From Bacteroidaceae bacterium (GTDB lineage Bacteria; Bacteroidota; Bacteroidia; Bacteroidales; Bacteroidaceae): a stretch of 33,396 bases of DNA. The position numbers and the translations under genes are program-made. Positions 22,871 through 29,184 of the stretch are shown here, piece by piece. The notes beneath the pieces are model-generated. The model saw nothing but the letters and a program-made list of their open reading frames with translations, did not search any database and was not told where the DNA came from. The stretch spans positions 1 through 33,396 of the forward strand of contig JAILEU010000038.1 of NCBI GenBank assembly GCA_024697785.1, read 5' to 3'. Within the stretch, counting starts at the first letter, position 1; every line of letters begins with the position of its first letter.

Positions 22871-24322
22871 ATGATAGGAAATATTGACATACTGATAAAA
22901 GAGCTCTGCAAACTTCCAAAGGAAGTGGGATGGGTTGAGTTTAAGCATAACAATTGCGAGCCGAATCTGATTGGCGAGGACATTAGTGCTCTTGCCAATA
23001 GTGCTACATTGAATGACCGCGACTATGCCTATATGATATGGGGTGTGGATGACACTACCCACGAGATAATTGGTACAAAGGTGCGGTTGCAGATGGAGAA
23101 GAAAGGCGAGCAAGAGTTAGAGAATTGGCTTCGCTATATGCTCTCCAAGAATGCGGATTTTGAATACTATGATGCTGAGATAGAGGGCAAGCATGTAGAG
23201 CTGATTCGAATTCATAAGGCGCTCAATGAGCCAGTAAGCTTCCAGAAAGTTGACTACATACGGAGTGGTAGCTACACAAAGAAGCTGCATGAGTTTCCTG
23301 TATTCCGTGCCCAGTTGTGGGATAAGCTACGTCATGCCCAGTTTGAAGACGTTTGTGTTAAGACGGACCAAAGATATGAAGACATCATCAGACTACTTCA
23401 GGTGGATGCGTACTTTACGTTGCTGAAGATACCCCAGCCAGCAGAAAAGGAAGCTGTTGTACATTATCTGAACGAGGATGGCATCATCCAGAAGCAGGAC
23501 AATGGTCTATATTCGATAACGAACTTGGGGGCATTGCTGTTTGCAAAGGATCTAAATGAGTTTGCCCGTTTAGGCCGTAAGGCTATGCGTGTGGTGCAGT
23601 ATAAGGGTATCAACCGACTGTTGATTCAAAAAGAGGAACCTTTTAATCAGGGATATGCTATTTGCTTTGAAAGTATCGTGCGTTATGTGAATGCAGTACT
23701 GCCAAGTAATGAGGATGTGAATGCTGTCCAACTGTCAACAACAAGCAAGTTCCCTCTGCCTTCTGTAAGAGAAGCCATTGCGAATAGCCTCATTCATCAG
23801 GACCTATTTATTACTGGGGCAGCTCCTGTAGTAGAGATATTTGACAATCGTATCGAAGTGACGAATCCCGGCACTCCATTGGTTGATATACTTCGCATTA
23901 TCGACAATCCTCCAAAATCAAGAAATGAGAAACTGGCATCACTCATGCGTCGATTAAAGATGTGTGAAGAACTTGGCCGTGGCTGGGACAGAATGGTACT
24001 GGCTTGTGAAGCTCAATTCCTCCCAGCTCCTCGCATCGAGGTCTTCCAAGACAGCACAAAGGTTACTCTGTTCTCTGAAATGGAGTTTAGCAATATTCCG
24101 ATGGAGGACAAACTGTGGTCATGCTATCTTCATGCCTGCCTAATGTATATACAGGGTGATGCCTTGACAAACAAGTCGCTGAGAGATAGGTTCAATGTGG
24201 GTGAAACATACGCTGGAAGTATATCAAGATTGATAAAGGAGGCAGTTTCTCAGGGAAGGATTAAAGCGCTTGATCCTGATACGGCGAAACGATATATGAG
24301 GTATATACCTATATGGGCTTAG
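22871..24322 (+). CDS. AlbA_2 (Schlafen-like) DNA-binding ATPase
   Basis: A 483-residue protein. Residues about 15-140 are an AlbA_2/divergent Schlafen-type domain (VEFKHNNCEPNLIGEDISALAN, then YMIWGVDDTTHEIIGT). Residues about 260-380 are a GHKL/HATPase-type domain: REAIANSLIHQDL carries the ATP-binding Glu/Asn, EIFDNRIEVTNPG the D-x-G-like loop, and RNEKLASLMRRLKMCEELGRGWDRM the lid. A winged-helix-like end (about 410-475, NKSLRDRFNVGETYAGSISRLI) follows. Such proteins are often annotated as RecG-related transcriptional regulators and are common in defence islands; the molecular function is unsettled. It starts 4 bp after the stub of a related gene, so it probably replaced that gene by recombination. 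Confidence 0.85.
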   Translation: MIGNIDILIKELCKLPKEVGWVEFKHNNCEPNLIGEDISALANSATLNDRDYAYMIWGVDDTTHEIIGTKVRLQMEKKGEQELENWLRYMLSKNADFEYYDAEIEGKHVELIRIHKALNEPVSFQKVDYIRSGSYTKKLHEFPVFRAQLWDKLRHAQFEDVCVKTDQRYEDIIRLLQVDAYFTLLKIPQPAEKEAVVHYLNEDGIIQKQDNGLYSITNLGALLFAKDLNEFARLGRKAMRVVQYKGINRLLIQKEEPFNQGYAICFESIVRYVNAVLPSNEDVNAVQLSTTSKFPLPSVREAIANSLIHQDLFITGAAPVVEIFDNRIEVTNPGTPLVDILRIIDNPPKSRNEKLASLMRRLKMCEELGRGWDRMVLACEAQFLPAPRIEVFQDSTKVTLFSEMEFSNIPMEDKLWSCYLHACLMYIQGDALTNKSLRDRFNVGETYAGSISRLIKEAVSQGRIKALDPDTAKRYMRYIPIWA

Positions 24323-24454
24323 TTTAATTTGCCGGTAATTTGCTGGCAACTTGCTGTGACGTGCAAAAAACGGAACCGCATTTCGCTAATGCGCTGATAA
24401 TCACTGATAATTGCAAACAAGTTTAATTTGCCGGTAATTTGCTGGTAATTTGCT
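24321..24454 (+). repeat. 35-bp direct repeat pair after the ATPase gene
   Basis: 24321-24355 and 24420-24454 match at 33 of 35 positions, 99 bp apart. The first copy overlaps the stop codon. Inside each unit the word AATTTGC recurs. The pair flanks non-coding sequence and could reflect a small duplication or recombination scar. Confidence 0.75.
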
Positions 24455-24474
24455 AAATGGAAAAGCCGCGCGCG

Positions 24475-24766
24475 TTTGACCCCCGTGGGCAAGCGGCTTT
24501 GACCCCATTGGGCATAATTTGATTGACCCTTTGTGGCAAAATAAAAATGAACCCCTGAAGCGATTGCTTTTCGGGGGCTTTTTTGTAGTTTTGTGATACC
24601 GTTCTGACCTGTGGATTAACTCAAAATTACAGAATTCAATGACAAAGTTAAGAATATTATGGAGATGATACGCTATGGGCATGGCAATAAAAAGCATTTA
24701 GAGTACATTTCATGTCTCGCGTAACACGGTGCGCAAGTATGTGCGCAGGTATCTTTGTCCTTATTA
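24475..24766 (+). mobile_element. IS21-family left end with degenerate istA start
   Basis: Three imperfect copies of a TTGACCCC...GGGCA word (24475-24491, 24498-24514, 24523-24538), spaced 23-25 bp, resemble the multiple terminal repeats of IS21 elements. A terminator follows. Then a short frame encodes the IstA helix-turn-helix HVSRNTVRKYVRRYL (24711-24755), preceded by M-A-I-K-S-I, an in-frame TAG (24699) and at least one apparent frameshift. The element is cut at about 24766; istB and the right end are absent. It is a dead remnant. Confidence 0.55.
24552..24584 (+). terminator. Terminator inside the IS21 remnant
   Basis: CCCC-t-GAAGC pairs with GCTTTTC-GGGG around a short loop and is followed by CTTTTTTG. 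IS elements often carry such inward-transcription blockers near the end. Confidence 0.7.
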
Positions 24767-24788
24767 TATGTACACACTCAACCCCAAA

Positions 24789-24847
24789 TTCCCACTTTGC
24801 ACTTTTTTCCTAACCTTCCCAATAATTCTTGAATTTTAACGATGATT
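24789..24847 (+). repeat. Integrase-upstream-like sequence, right copy
   Basis: TTCCCACTTTG (24789-24799) and TTTTAACGATGATT (24834-24847) repeat the sequence found before the truncated integrase at 14398-14459, same orientation. No integrase follows here, only the iteron array. Confidence 0.5.
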
Positions 24848-24880
24848 CTTATTTTTATAGGAATTTTGCAAAAAAGTGCC

Positions 24881-25338
24881 AACACCTACCTAAAGCTTCA
24901 TAACCAACTAAGGTATTGAGCGTTATCCCAGGTAGGTGTTTGTCAAACACCTACCTAACACCTACCCAACACCTACCTAACACCTACCTACAAAGAGCAA
25001 ACAAGGTGATTCAAGTATGGGAAATTCATAAAAGTGGCTTGAGGGTAGCCCTACGAGTAATTATCTTGGAGCTATGAGAGCATAAGGGCAGACGCGAATG
25101 CCAAAGTCTCTACATTATGCCTGCCCACAAAATAATAAAACGAAGGCAGATTGTGTCACGCGGAGGGGCAAAAATGGGCTAATGATACGTGAAAAAGGCA
25201 ACGGATAAGGCAGAAGTCATGCAGAGGTCAGGTAGGTGTTAGGTAGGTGTTAGGTAGGTGTTAGGTAGGTGTTTAGCAAACACCTACCTAATCTAACACT
25301 CTACAAAACAATTCGTTGTGCGGTTTTAGGTAGGTGTT
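24881..25338. repeat. Mirror-symmetric array of twelve 11-bp iterons
   Basis: The unit is AACACCTACCT. Plus-strand copies: 24881; four in tandem 24946-24989 (the second with one mismatch); 25279. Minus-strand copies: 24930; four in tandem 25230-25273; 25328. The order is one, 38-bp gap, inverted one, 5 bp, four; then a 240-bp centre; then the exact mirror image with the same 38-bp and 5-bp gaps. The two 38-bp gaps match at a bit more than half of positions when one is reversed, so the arms are homologous. The 11-bp period is about one helix turn. This resembles an initiator- or regulator-binding region. The centre (24990-25229) has no gene that I can support. Confidence 0.85.
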
Positions 25339-25426
25339 GGCCATTTTTCGAAAAAACCTTATTTCAGAATGGGTTGAGATTTTTTTGACGGGCGTCAGGA
25401 AGGGAAGAGGTTTCTACGTTTACGCC

Positions 25427-25510
25427 GTCGCGGCAACGTTAAGGGTTGTCGCGGCAACGTTAAGGGTTGTCGTCGTAGCGTAATGCGTTATCGTGATAGC
25501 GTTAAGGGTT
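25427..25510 (+). repeat. 21-bp tandem repeats (four units)
   Basis: Units 25427-25447 and 25448-25468 are identical; 25469-25489 and 25490-25510 are diverged. 25511-25531 is a more remote fifth. Each unit begins with an imperfect dyad (for example GTCGCGGCAAC) and most end GTTAAGGGTT. The units are noticeably more GC-rich than the island around them. The rest of 25340-25584 is non-coding. Confidence 0.8.
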
Positions 25511-25584
25511 ATCCGCCCGATGTCAAACGTTACTTGTGCTGGCAGAATAGAGTTTGAAAATTGAAGATTAATCCCTTTCGGGGC

Positions 25585-25655
25585 TTTTAGATAGGCTGCG
25601 GCTCGGATAATTGCAAATAAATTTGCATTATCTCTCGCCTTGCACTATCTTTGCA
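25585..25655 (+). repeat. 71-bp duplicated promoter cassette, copy 2
   Basis: Matches 9860-9930 (inverted) at 70 of 71 positions. It marks the switch from AT-rich island to GC-rich core and ends 2 bp after the -7 box. Confidence 0.9.
25622..25653 (+). promoter_or_regulatory. Promoter of the nitrilase-family gene
   Basis: TTTG (25622-25625), 20 bases, TATCTTTG (25646-25653) is a full consensus promoter, 49 bp before the ATG at 25703. The dyad TGCAAAT-AA-ATTTGCA overlaps the -33 box. Confidence 0.8.
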
Positions 25656-25702
25656 GCTAATTTGTATCATTTAAGGTATAATTACCAGCAATTGACAGCC
25701 AG

Positions 25703-26479
25703 ATGAAAGTAGCGGTTTTGCAGATGAACATGGCGGCGAGGGATGTGCACGAGAACATACGCCGTGCCGATGCGCTCATTGATGCACATCCCGGGGCTGA
25801 GCTTTATGTGCTGCCTGAGATGTTCAGCACGGGGTTTGACATGGAGCCGGACCAGTGTGCCGAGCCCGTCGGAGGACCGTCGCTGCAGTGGATGACGAAC
25901 AAGGCCCGCGAGACGGGCGCGGCAATCTGCGGCAGCGTGGCGACAGCCGTCGAGCTGTTCACCTTCACCAACCGCATGTACTTCGTCACGCCCGAAGGTG
26001 ACGTCACCATCTACGACAAGCGCCATCTCTTCTCCTACTCGGGCGAGGACCAGCACTATGCAGCTGGTGACGAGCGCGTGGTGGCAACGTACAAGGGGGT
26101 GCGGTTCCTGCTGGAGGTCTGCTACGACCTTCGCTTCCCCGTCTGGAGCCGTTGCTGCGACGACTACGACGTCATCATCTATGTGGCCAACTGGCCCACC
26201 AAGCGCCGCAACGCCTGGGATGCGCTGCTGCGTGCCCGCGCCATTGAAAACCAGGCGTGGGTTGTCGGAGCCAATCGGGTGGGGGAGGATCAGCTGGAAT
26301 GTATCTACAACGGCGGCTCGGTCGTCATCGACGCTTACGGACGGACAGCCTGCGAGGCACCTGACGATGAGGAGACTGTCGTCATGGCCGACATCGACAT
26401 GCAGAAGCTCGCCGAATACCGTGCCAAATTTCCCTCCCTTCGCGACAGCGACTCGTTTGAGATTGTTCACAATTCATAA
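25703..26479 (+). CDS. Nitrilase-superfamily amidohydrolase, omega-amidase-like
   Basis: A 258-residue cytoplasmic C-N hydrolase with the Glu-Lys-Cys triad: Glu in LPEMFSTGF (39), Lys in YDKRHLF and Cys in EVCYDLRFPVW. Length and the PEMFSTGFDM and YDLRFPVWSR motifs match the YafV/Nit2-type omega-amidases, which hydrolyse alpha-ketoglutaramate and related omega-amides in glutamine or methionine salvage. Substrate assignment is by family resemblance only. It is read from the duplicated promoter cassette and followed by a long hairpin, so it is probably monocistronic. GC-rich codon use marks the return to the core genome. Confidence 0.88.
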   Translation: MKVAVLQMNMAARDVHENIRRADALIDAHPGAELYVLPEMFSTGFDMEPDQCAEPVGGPSLQWMTNKARETGAAICGSVATAVELFTFTNRMYFVTPEGDVTIYDKRHLFSYSGEDQHYAAGDERVVATYKGVRFLLEVCYDLRFPVWSRCCDDYDVIIYVANWPTKRRNAWDALLRARAIENQAWVVGANRVGEDQLECIYNGGSVVIDAYGRTACEAPDDEETVVMADIDMQKLAEYRAKFPSLRDSDSFEIVHNS

Positions 26480-26497
26480 TTCATAATTGATGCTATG

Positions 26498-26612
26498 GGA
26501 GTTCAGAAGTTCAGAAGCTCAGGAGTTCAGACAATTGTGCTGTTTACGAAAACTTGCATGCACAGGTATTGTCTGATCTCCTGAACTCCTACACTTCTGA
26601 ACTCCTTTTTTT
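26498..26612 (+). terminator. Long word-repeat hairpin ending in T tract
   Basis: Arms 26498-26535 and 26568-26605 are nearly complementary over 38 bp, with a few mismatches in the middle, and seven T follow. Each arm is built from repeated AGTTCAG-type words. It lies between the nitrilase and cyclophilin genes and can act as a terminator of the former; its length is far beyond need. Confidence 0.6.
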
Positions 26613-26639
26613 GTAATCTTTAATCTTTATTCAATAACG

Positions 26640-27473
26640 ATGAAAAACAAGTCAATTCTGCTTCTTGGCCTTTTCTGCCTATTCCCTTATTTCATTAATG
26701 CATCAACCCGTATGGACGAAAAGAAAACTCCCCAGGTGCGCATCAGCACCAACAAGGGCGACATTGTCGTGAAGCTCTACGACGACACGCCCATCCATCG
26801 TGACAACTTCCTGAAACTGGCCCGTCAGGGTTTCTACGACGGGACGCTGTTCCACCGTGTCATCAACAATTTCATGATTCAGGCCGGCGACCCCGAATCG
26901 AAGGGTGCTGCGCCGGGAGCCCGCCTCGGGGCGGGCGACGCGGGCTACACGCTGCCTGCCGAGTTCGTCTATCCCACGCACTTCCACAAGCGCGGCGTGC
27001 TCAGCGCTGCCCGCCAGGGCGATCAGGTGAACCCCGAACGCCGCAGCTCGGGCTGCCAGTTCTACATCGTCACGGGCAGAGTCCAAACGCCCGACCAGCT
27101 GCAGCAGTTCGGCGAGCGTATGCTGCAGCAGCGCGGGCAGGAGCTGTTTGACCAGCTAGCCCAGCAGCATGTCGACAGCATCCGAGCCATGTACGGACGT
27201 GGCGATCAGGCGGGGCTGCAGAAGCTGCAGCAGCAGCTGACGGACGAGGTGAGGAAACGTCTGGCCGACGAGTCGAAGTCGGCGTTCACCGACGAGCAGG
27301 TGGAGGCTTACACCACCGTGGGCGGCACGCCCCATCTCGACGGGCAGTACACCGTGTTCGGCGAAGTGGTCGAGGGCATGGACATCGTGGACGCCATACA
27401 GCAGGTCGAAACCGACAGCTCCGATCGTCCCGTGAACGATGTCATCATCCTCAAAATGACAGTTTTGGAGTGA
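26640..27473 (+). CDS. Secreted cyclophilin-type peptidyl-prolyl isomerase
   Basis: A 277-residue exported foldase: a signal peptide (1-22, FPYFINA) then a cyclophilin domain from about residue 30. Recognisable motifs are GDIVVKLYDDTPIHRDNFLKL, the active-site FHRVINNFMIQAGDP (about 75-89), SSGCQFYIVTG (with the usual SQFFI position) and GQYTVFGEVVEGMDIVDAI near the end. Between the QFYIVTG and TVFGEV strands an insertion of about 80 mostly helical, Gln-rich residues (QTPDQLQQFGERMLQQRGQ to ADESKSAFTDEQVEAY) replaces the short loop of ordinary cyclophilins; similar insertions occur in Bacteroidota homologues. It should assist folding in the periplasm. Confidence 0.9.
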   Translation: MKNKSILLLGLFCLFPYFINASTRMDEKKTPQVRISTNKGDIVVKLYDDTPIHRDNFLKLARQGFYDGTLFHRVINNFMIQAGDPESKGAAPGARLGAGDAGYTLPAEFVYPTHFHKRGVLSAARQGDQVNPERRSSGCQFYIVTGRVQTPDQLQQFGERMLQQRGQELFDQLAQQHVDSIRAMYGRGDQAGLQKLQQQLTDEVRKRLADESKSAFTDEQVEAYTTVGGTPHLDGQYTVFGEVVEGMDIVDAIQQVETDSSDRPVNDVIILKMTVLE

Positions 27474-27483
27474 CTTTCCCGCT

Positions 27484-27650
27484 AATGGTTTAGTTTTTGC
27501 TACGAAAAAGGTTTAGTTTTTTGTGTACAAAAAAAGGTTTAATGATTTTGCGTGGCAAAATCGGTTTACAAACTTCGGCTAAGCCGAGCTAAACCTTGCC
27601 AAAGGCAAAATAAACCTCCGGCTCAGCCGGAACTAAACCTATAAACCATT
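27484..27650. repeat. GGTTTA / TAAACC nested hairpin array
   Basis: Four GGTTTA words (27487, 27510, 27536, 27563) are followed by four TAAACC words (27590, 27611, 27634, 27642). Small hairpins fill six of the intervals: 27494-27509, 27517-27535, 27544-27562, 27575-27587, 27596-27608 and 27617-27631 (for example TCCGGC-TCA-GCCGGA). The outer arms AATGGTTTA and TAAACCATT pair perfectly. It occupies the whole gap between the cyclophilin and DUF6057 genes. Confidence 0.85.
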
Positions 27651-27696
27651 CTTAACTCTTAATTTTTAACTGATCGTGGTACCCGCAGGGAAAGGC

Positions 27697-29184
27697 ATGA
27701 CGAAGGCTTGGCGCTATGTGCCGACGGCGTGCACAGTGGTTTGTGCTGTGGCGCTGGTTGTCTTTTTCCATGTCTTCTACCGTGCCCATCTCTGCCATCG
27801 CGAACAGTTCTCGCTCTTCCTATGGGCTCCCGGCCCTCTTGCCGCTTACTGGACGTCGCCGGCCCCCCTGGCCCGCCTCGTGGGCGATATGCTGACGCAG
27901 TTTCTCGGTCTGCCGTTCGTCGGAGCGCTCATCATGTCGGCCGTGCTGACGTCGCTGGGCGTGCTCGTCTATCGCTTTTTTGCCCGGTGGATAGGCCTTT
28001 GGGCGCTGGTGCCTGCAGCGCTGGCTGTCCTGTTCGAGACGGGGCGGCAGTCTGGCCTAACCTATCCCCTCAGCAGCACCCTGCAATGGGTGGGCATCGT
28101 AGCGACCCTGCTGACGGCGCGTCGCGTCAGCCACCCGGCAGGCGTCGGGCGCGCGGCGCTTGGCGTGGTTGTCCTTGCGGCTGGCATCGGGCTCTTCGGC
28201 TGGGGCGACTGGGAAAAGCGGGCGGTGAATCGTCCCGACATGAACGTCGAGCGGATGCTGGCCGTTGATAACGACTGGCATCACGGACGGCTCCGACAGC
28301 TTGAGCGGCGCCTCGACCGTCATGCCAGCCACCCCGACCGCTTCGATGCCTACTACCGTAACCTGCTGCTGGCGAGCCAGTACCACTTGGGCGACAATCT
28401 GATGCAACACTATCAGCCCTTCCAGCTGGGGCTGTTCCTGCCTGTCGAGTCAACCGCTTCGTACCCCATCATCTACTTCTCGGGCGAGCTGTGGTTCCAG
28501 GTGGGCGACATGACGAATGCCGAGCACTCGGCCATGCTGGGCATGCTGTTCTCGCCGAACAGCGTCGGCAGCCGTCCGCTCATGCGGCTGGCTGAAATCA
28601 GCCTGATACGCGGCGACGAGGCTGCAGCCATGAAGTACTTGCGCCTGCTCGACAAAACGCTCCTCTACCATCGGTGGGCACGTATGCACATGCCCCAGAA
28701 CCGCCCGAAAGAGGTACGCCGCTGGGTCGAACTGAAGCGCACGCTACTCTGCACCACCGACACCGTCCGTGCCCCGATGGACATCGGCGTCGCCCTGCGC
28801 CATCTGGTGGAGGATAATCCGGACAATGTGTTTGCCCGCGAATACCTCTACGCCTTCGACCTGCTGGGCAAGGACCTCGATGCCTTCATGGACGACTATG
28901 CCCGCTTCCAGCCTGACGGTATGCCGCCCCAGCGCACCTGGGCCGAGGCCATGCTGCTGTGGATGACGGCACACGGAGGCGACGAGCGGACGCACGGCGA
29001 TGCCCGGCGCGAGCTGATGGGCCGCGACATCCCGCCCGAGGTGGTGGATGCCTTTGTCAGTTTCACGGAGCAGTTCCGCGGGCTCGGCTCTGGCCCCCTG
29101 ACGGCCGACAGCCAGATGCGCCAGCTGCAACAGAAATTCGGAAAGACCTACTGGTTCTTCTATCATTTTGCCGAAATGCGATGA
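27697..29184 (+). CDS. DUF6057-like membrane protein
   Basis: Counted from the ATG at 27697, 495 residues. The first third contains about five hydrophobic segments (residues about 9-30, 62-90, 94-114, 120-137, 150-170) preceded by basic residues. The remainder, from about 180, is soluble and helical with TPR-like spacing (YYRNLLLASQYHLGDNLMQHY, MRLAEISLIRGDEAAAMKYLRLL). The arrangement resembles Bacteroidota DUF6057 proteins of unknown function (from memory). A GTG at 27676 gives a slightly longer frame but the ATG is the more natural start. Its stop overlaps the start of the next gene in ATGA, so the two products are made in step and probably act together. Confidence 0.75.
   Translation: MTKAWRYVPTACTVVCAVALVVFFHVFYRAHLCHREQFSLFLWAPGPLAAYWTSPAPLARLVGDMLTQFLGLPFVGALIMSAVLTSLGVLVYRFFARWIGLWALVPAALAVLFETGRQSGLTYPLSSTLQWVGIVATLLTARRVSHPAGVGRAALGVVVLAAGIGLFGWGDWEKRAVNRPDMNVERMLAVDNDWHHGRLRQLERRLDRHASHPDRFDAYYRNLLLASQYHLGDNLMQHYQPFQLGLFLPVESTASYPIIYFSGELWFQVGDMTNAEHSAMLGMLFSPNSVGSRPLMRLAEISLIRGDEAAAMKYLRLLDKTLLYHRWARMHMPQNRPKEVRRWVELKRTLLCTTDTVRAPMDIGVALRHLVEDNPDNVFAREYLYAFDLLGKDLDAFMDDYARFQPDGMPPQRTWAEAMLLWMTAHGGDERTHGDARRELMGRDIPPEVVDAFVSFTEQFRGLGSGPLTADSQMRQLQQKFGKTYWFFYHFAEMR

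Larger units (their letters stand above)
14291..25584. mobile_element. AT-rich mosaic accessory island beside tRNA-Ser
   Basis: Base composition drops sharply just after the tRNA and rises again at about 25585. The interval contains an integrase remnant, phage-like genes, defence-like cargo, an IS21 remnant, iterons and tandem repeats, and no housekeeping genes. No duplicate of the tRNA 3' end was found near 25.5 kb, so an intact att pair is not visible and the limits are approximate. It is best read as a layered, partly decayed insertion hot spot rather than one intact element. Confidence 0.6.

Noticed and set aside
24881..25338. CRISPR array
   Set aside because: Repeat units are 11 bp and directly adjacent with no unique spacers of regular length, and no cas gene is present.
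25340..25600. Duplicate of the tRNA-Ser 3' end as right attachment site
   Set aside because: I looked for the T-arm/acceptor sequence of 14250-14274 near the right edge of the island and did not find it.
28959..29180. N-terminal extension of the propeller lipoprotein
   Set aside because: The extension is an out-of-frame shadow of the DUF6057 gene; the lipoprotein signal begins at 29181.
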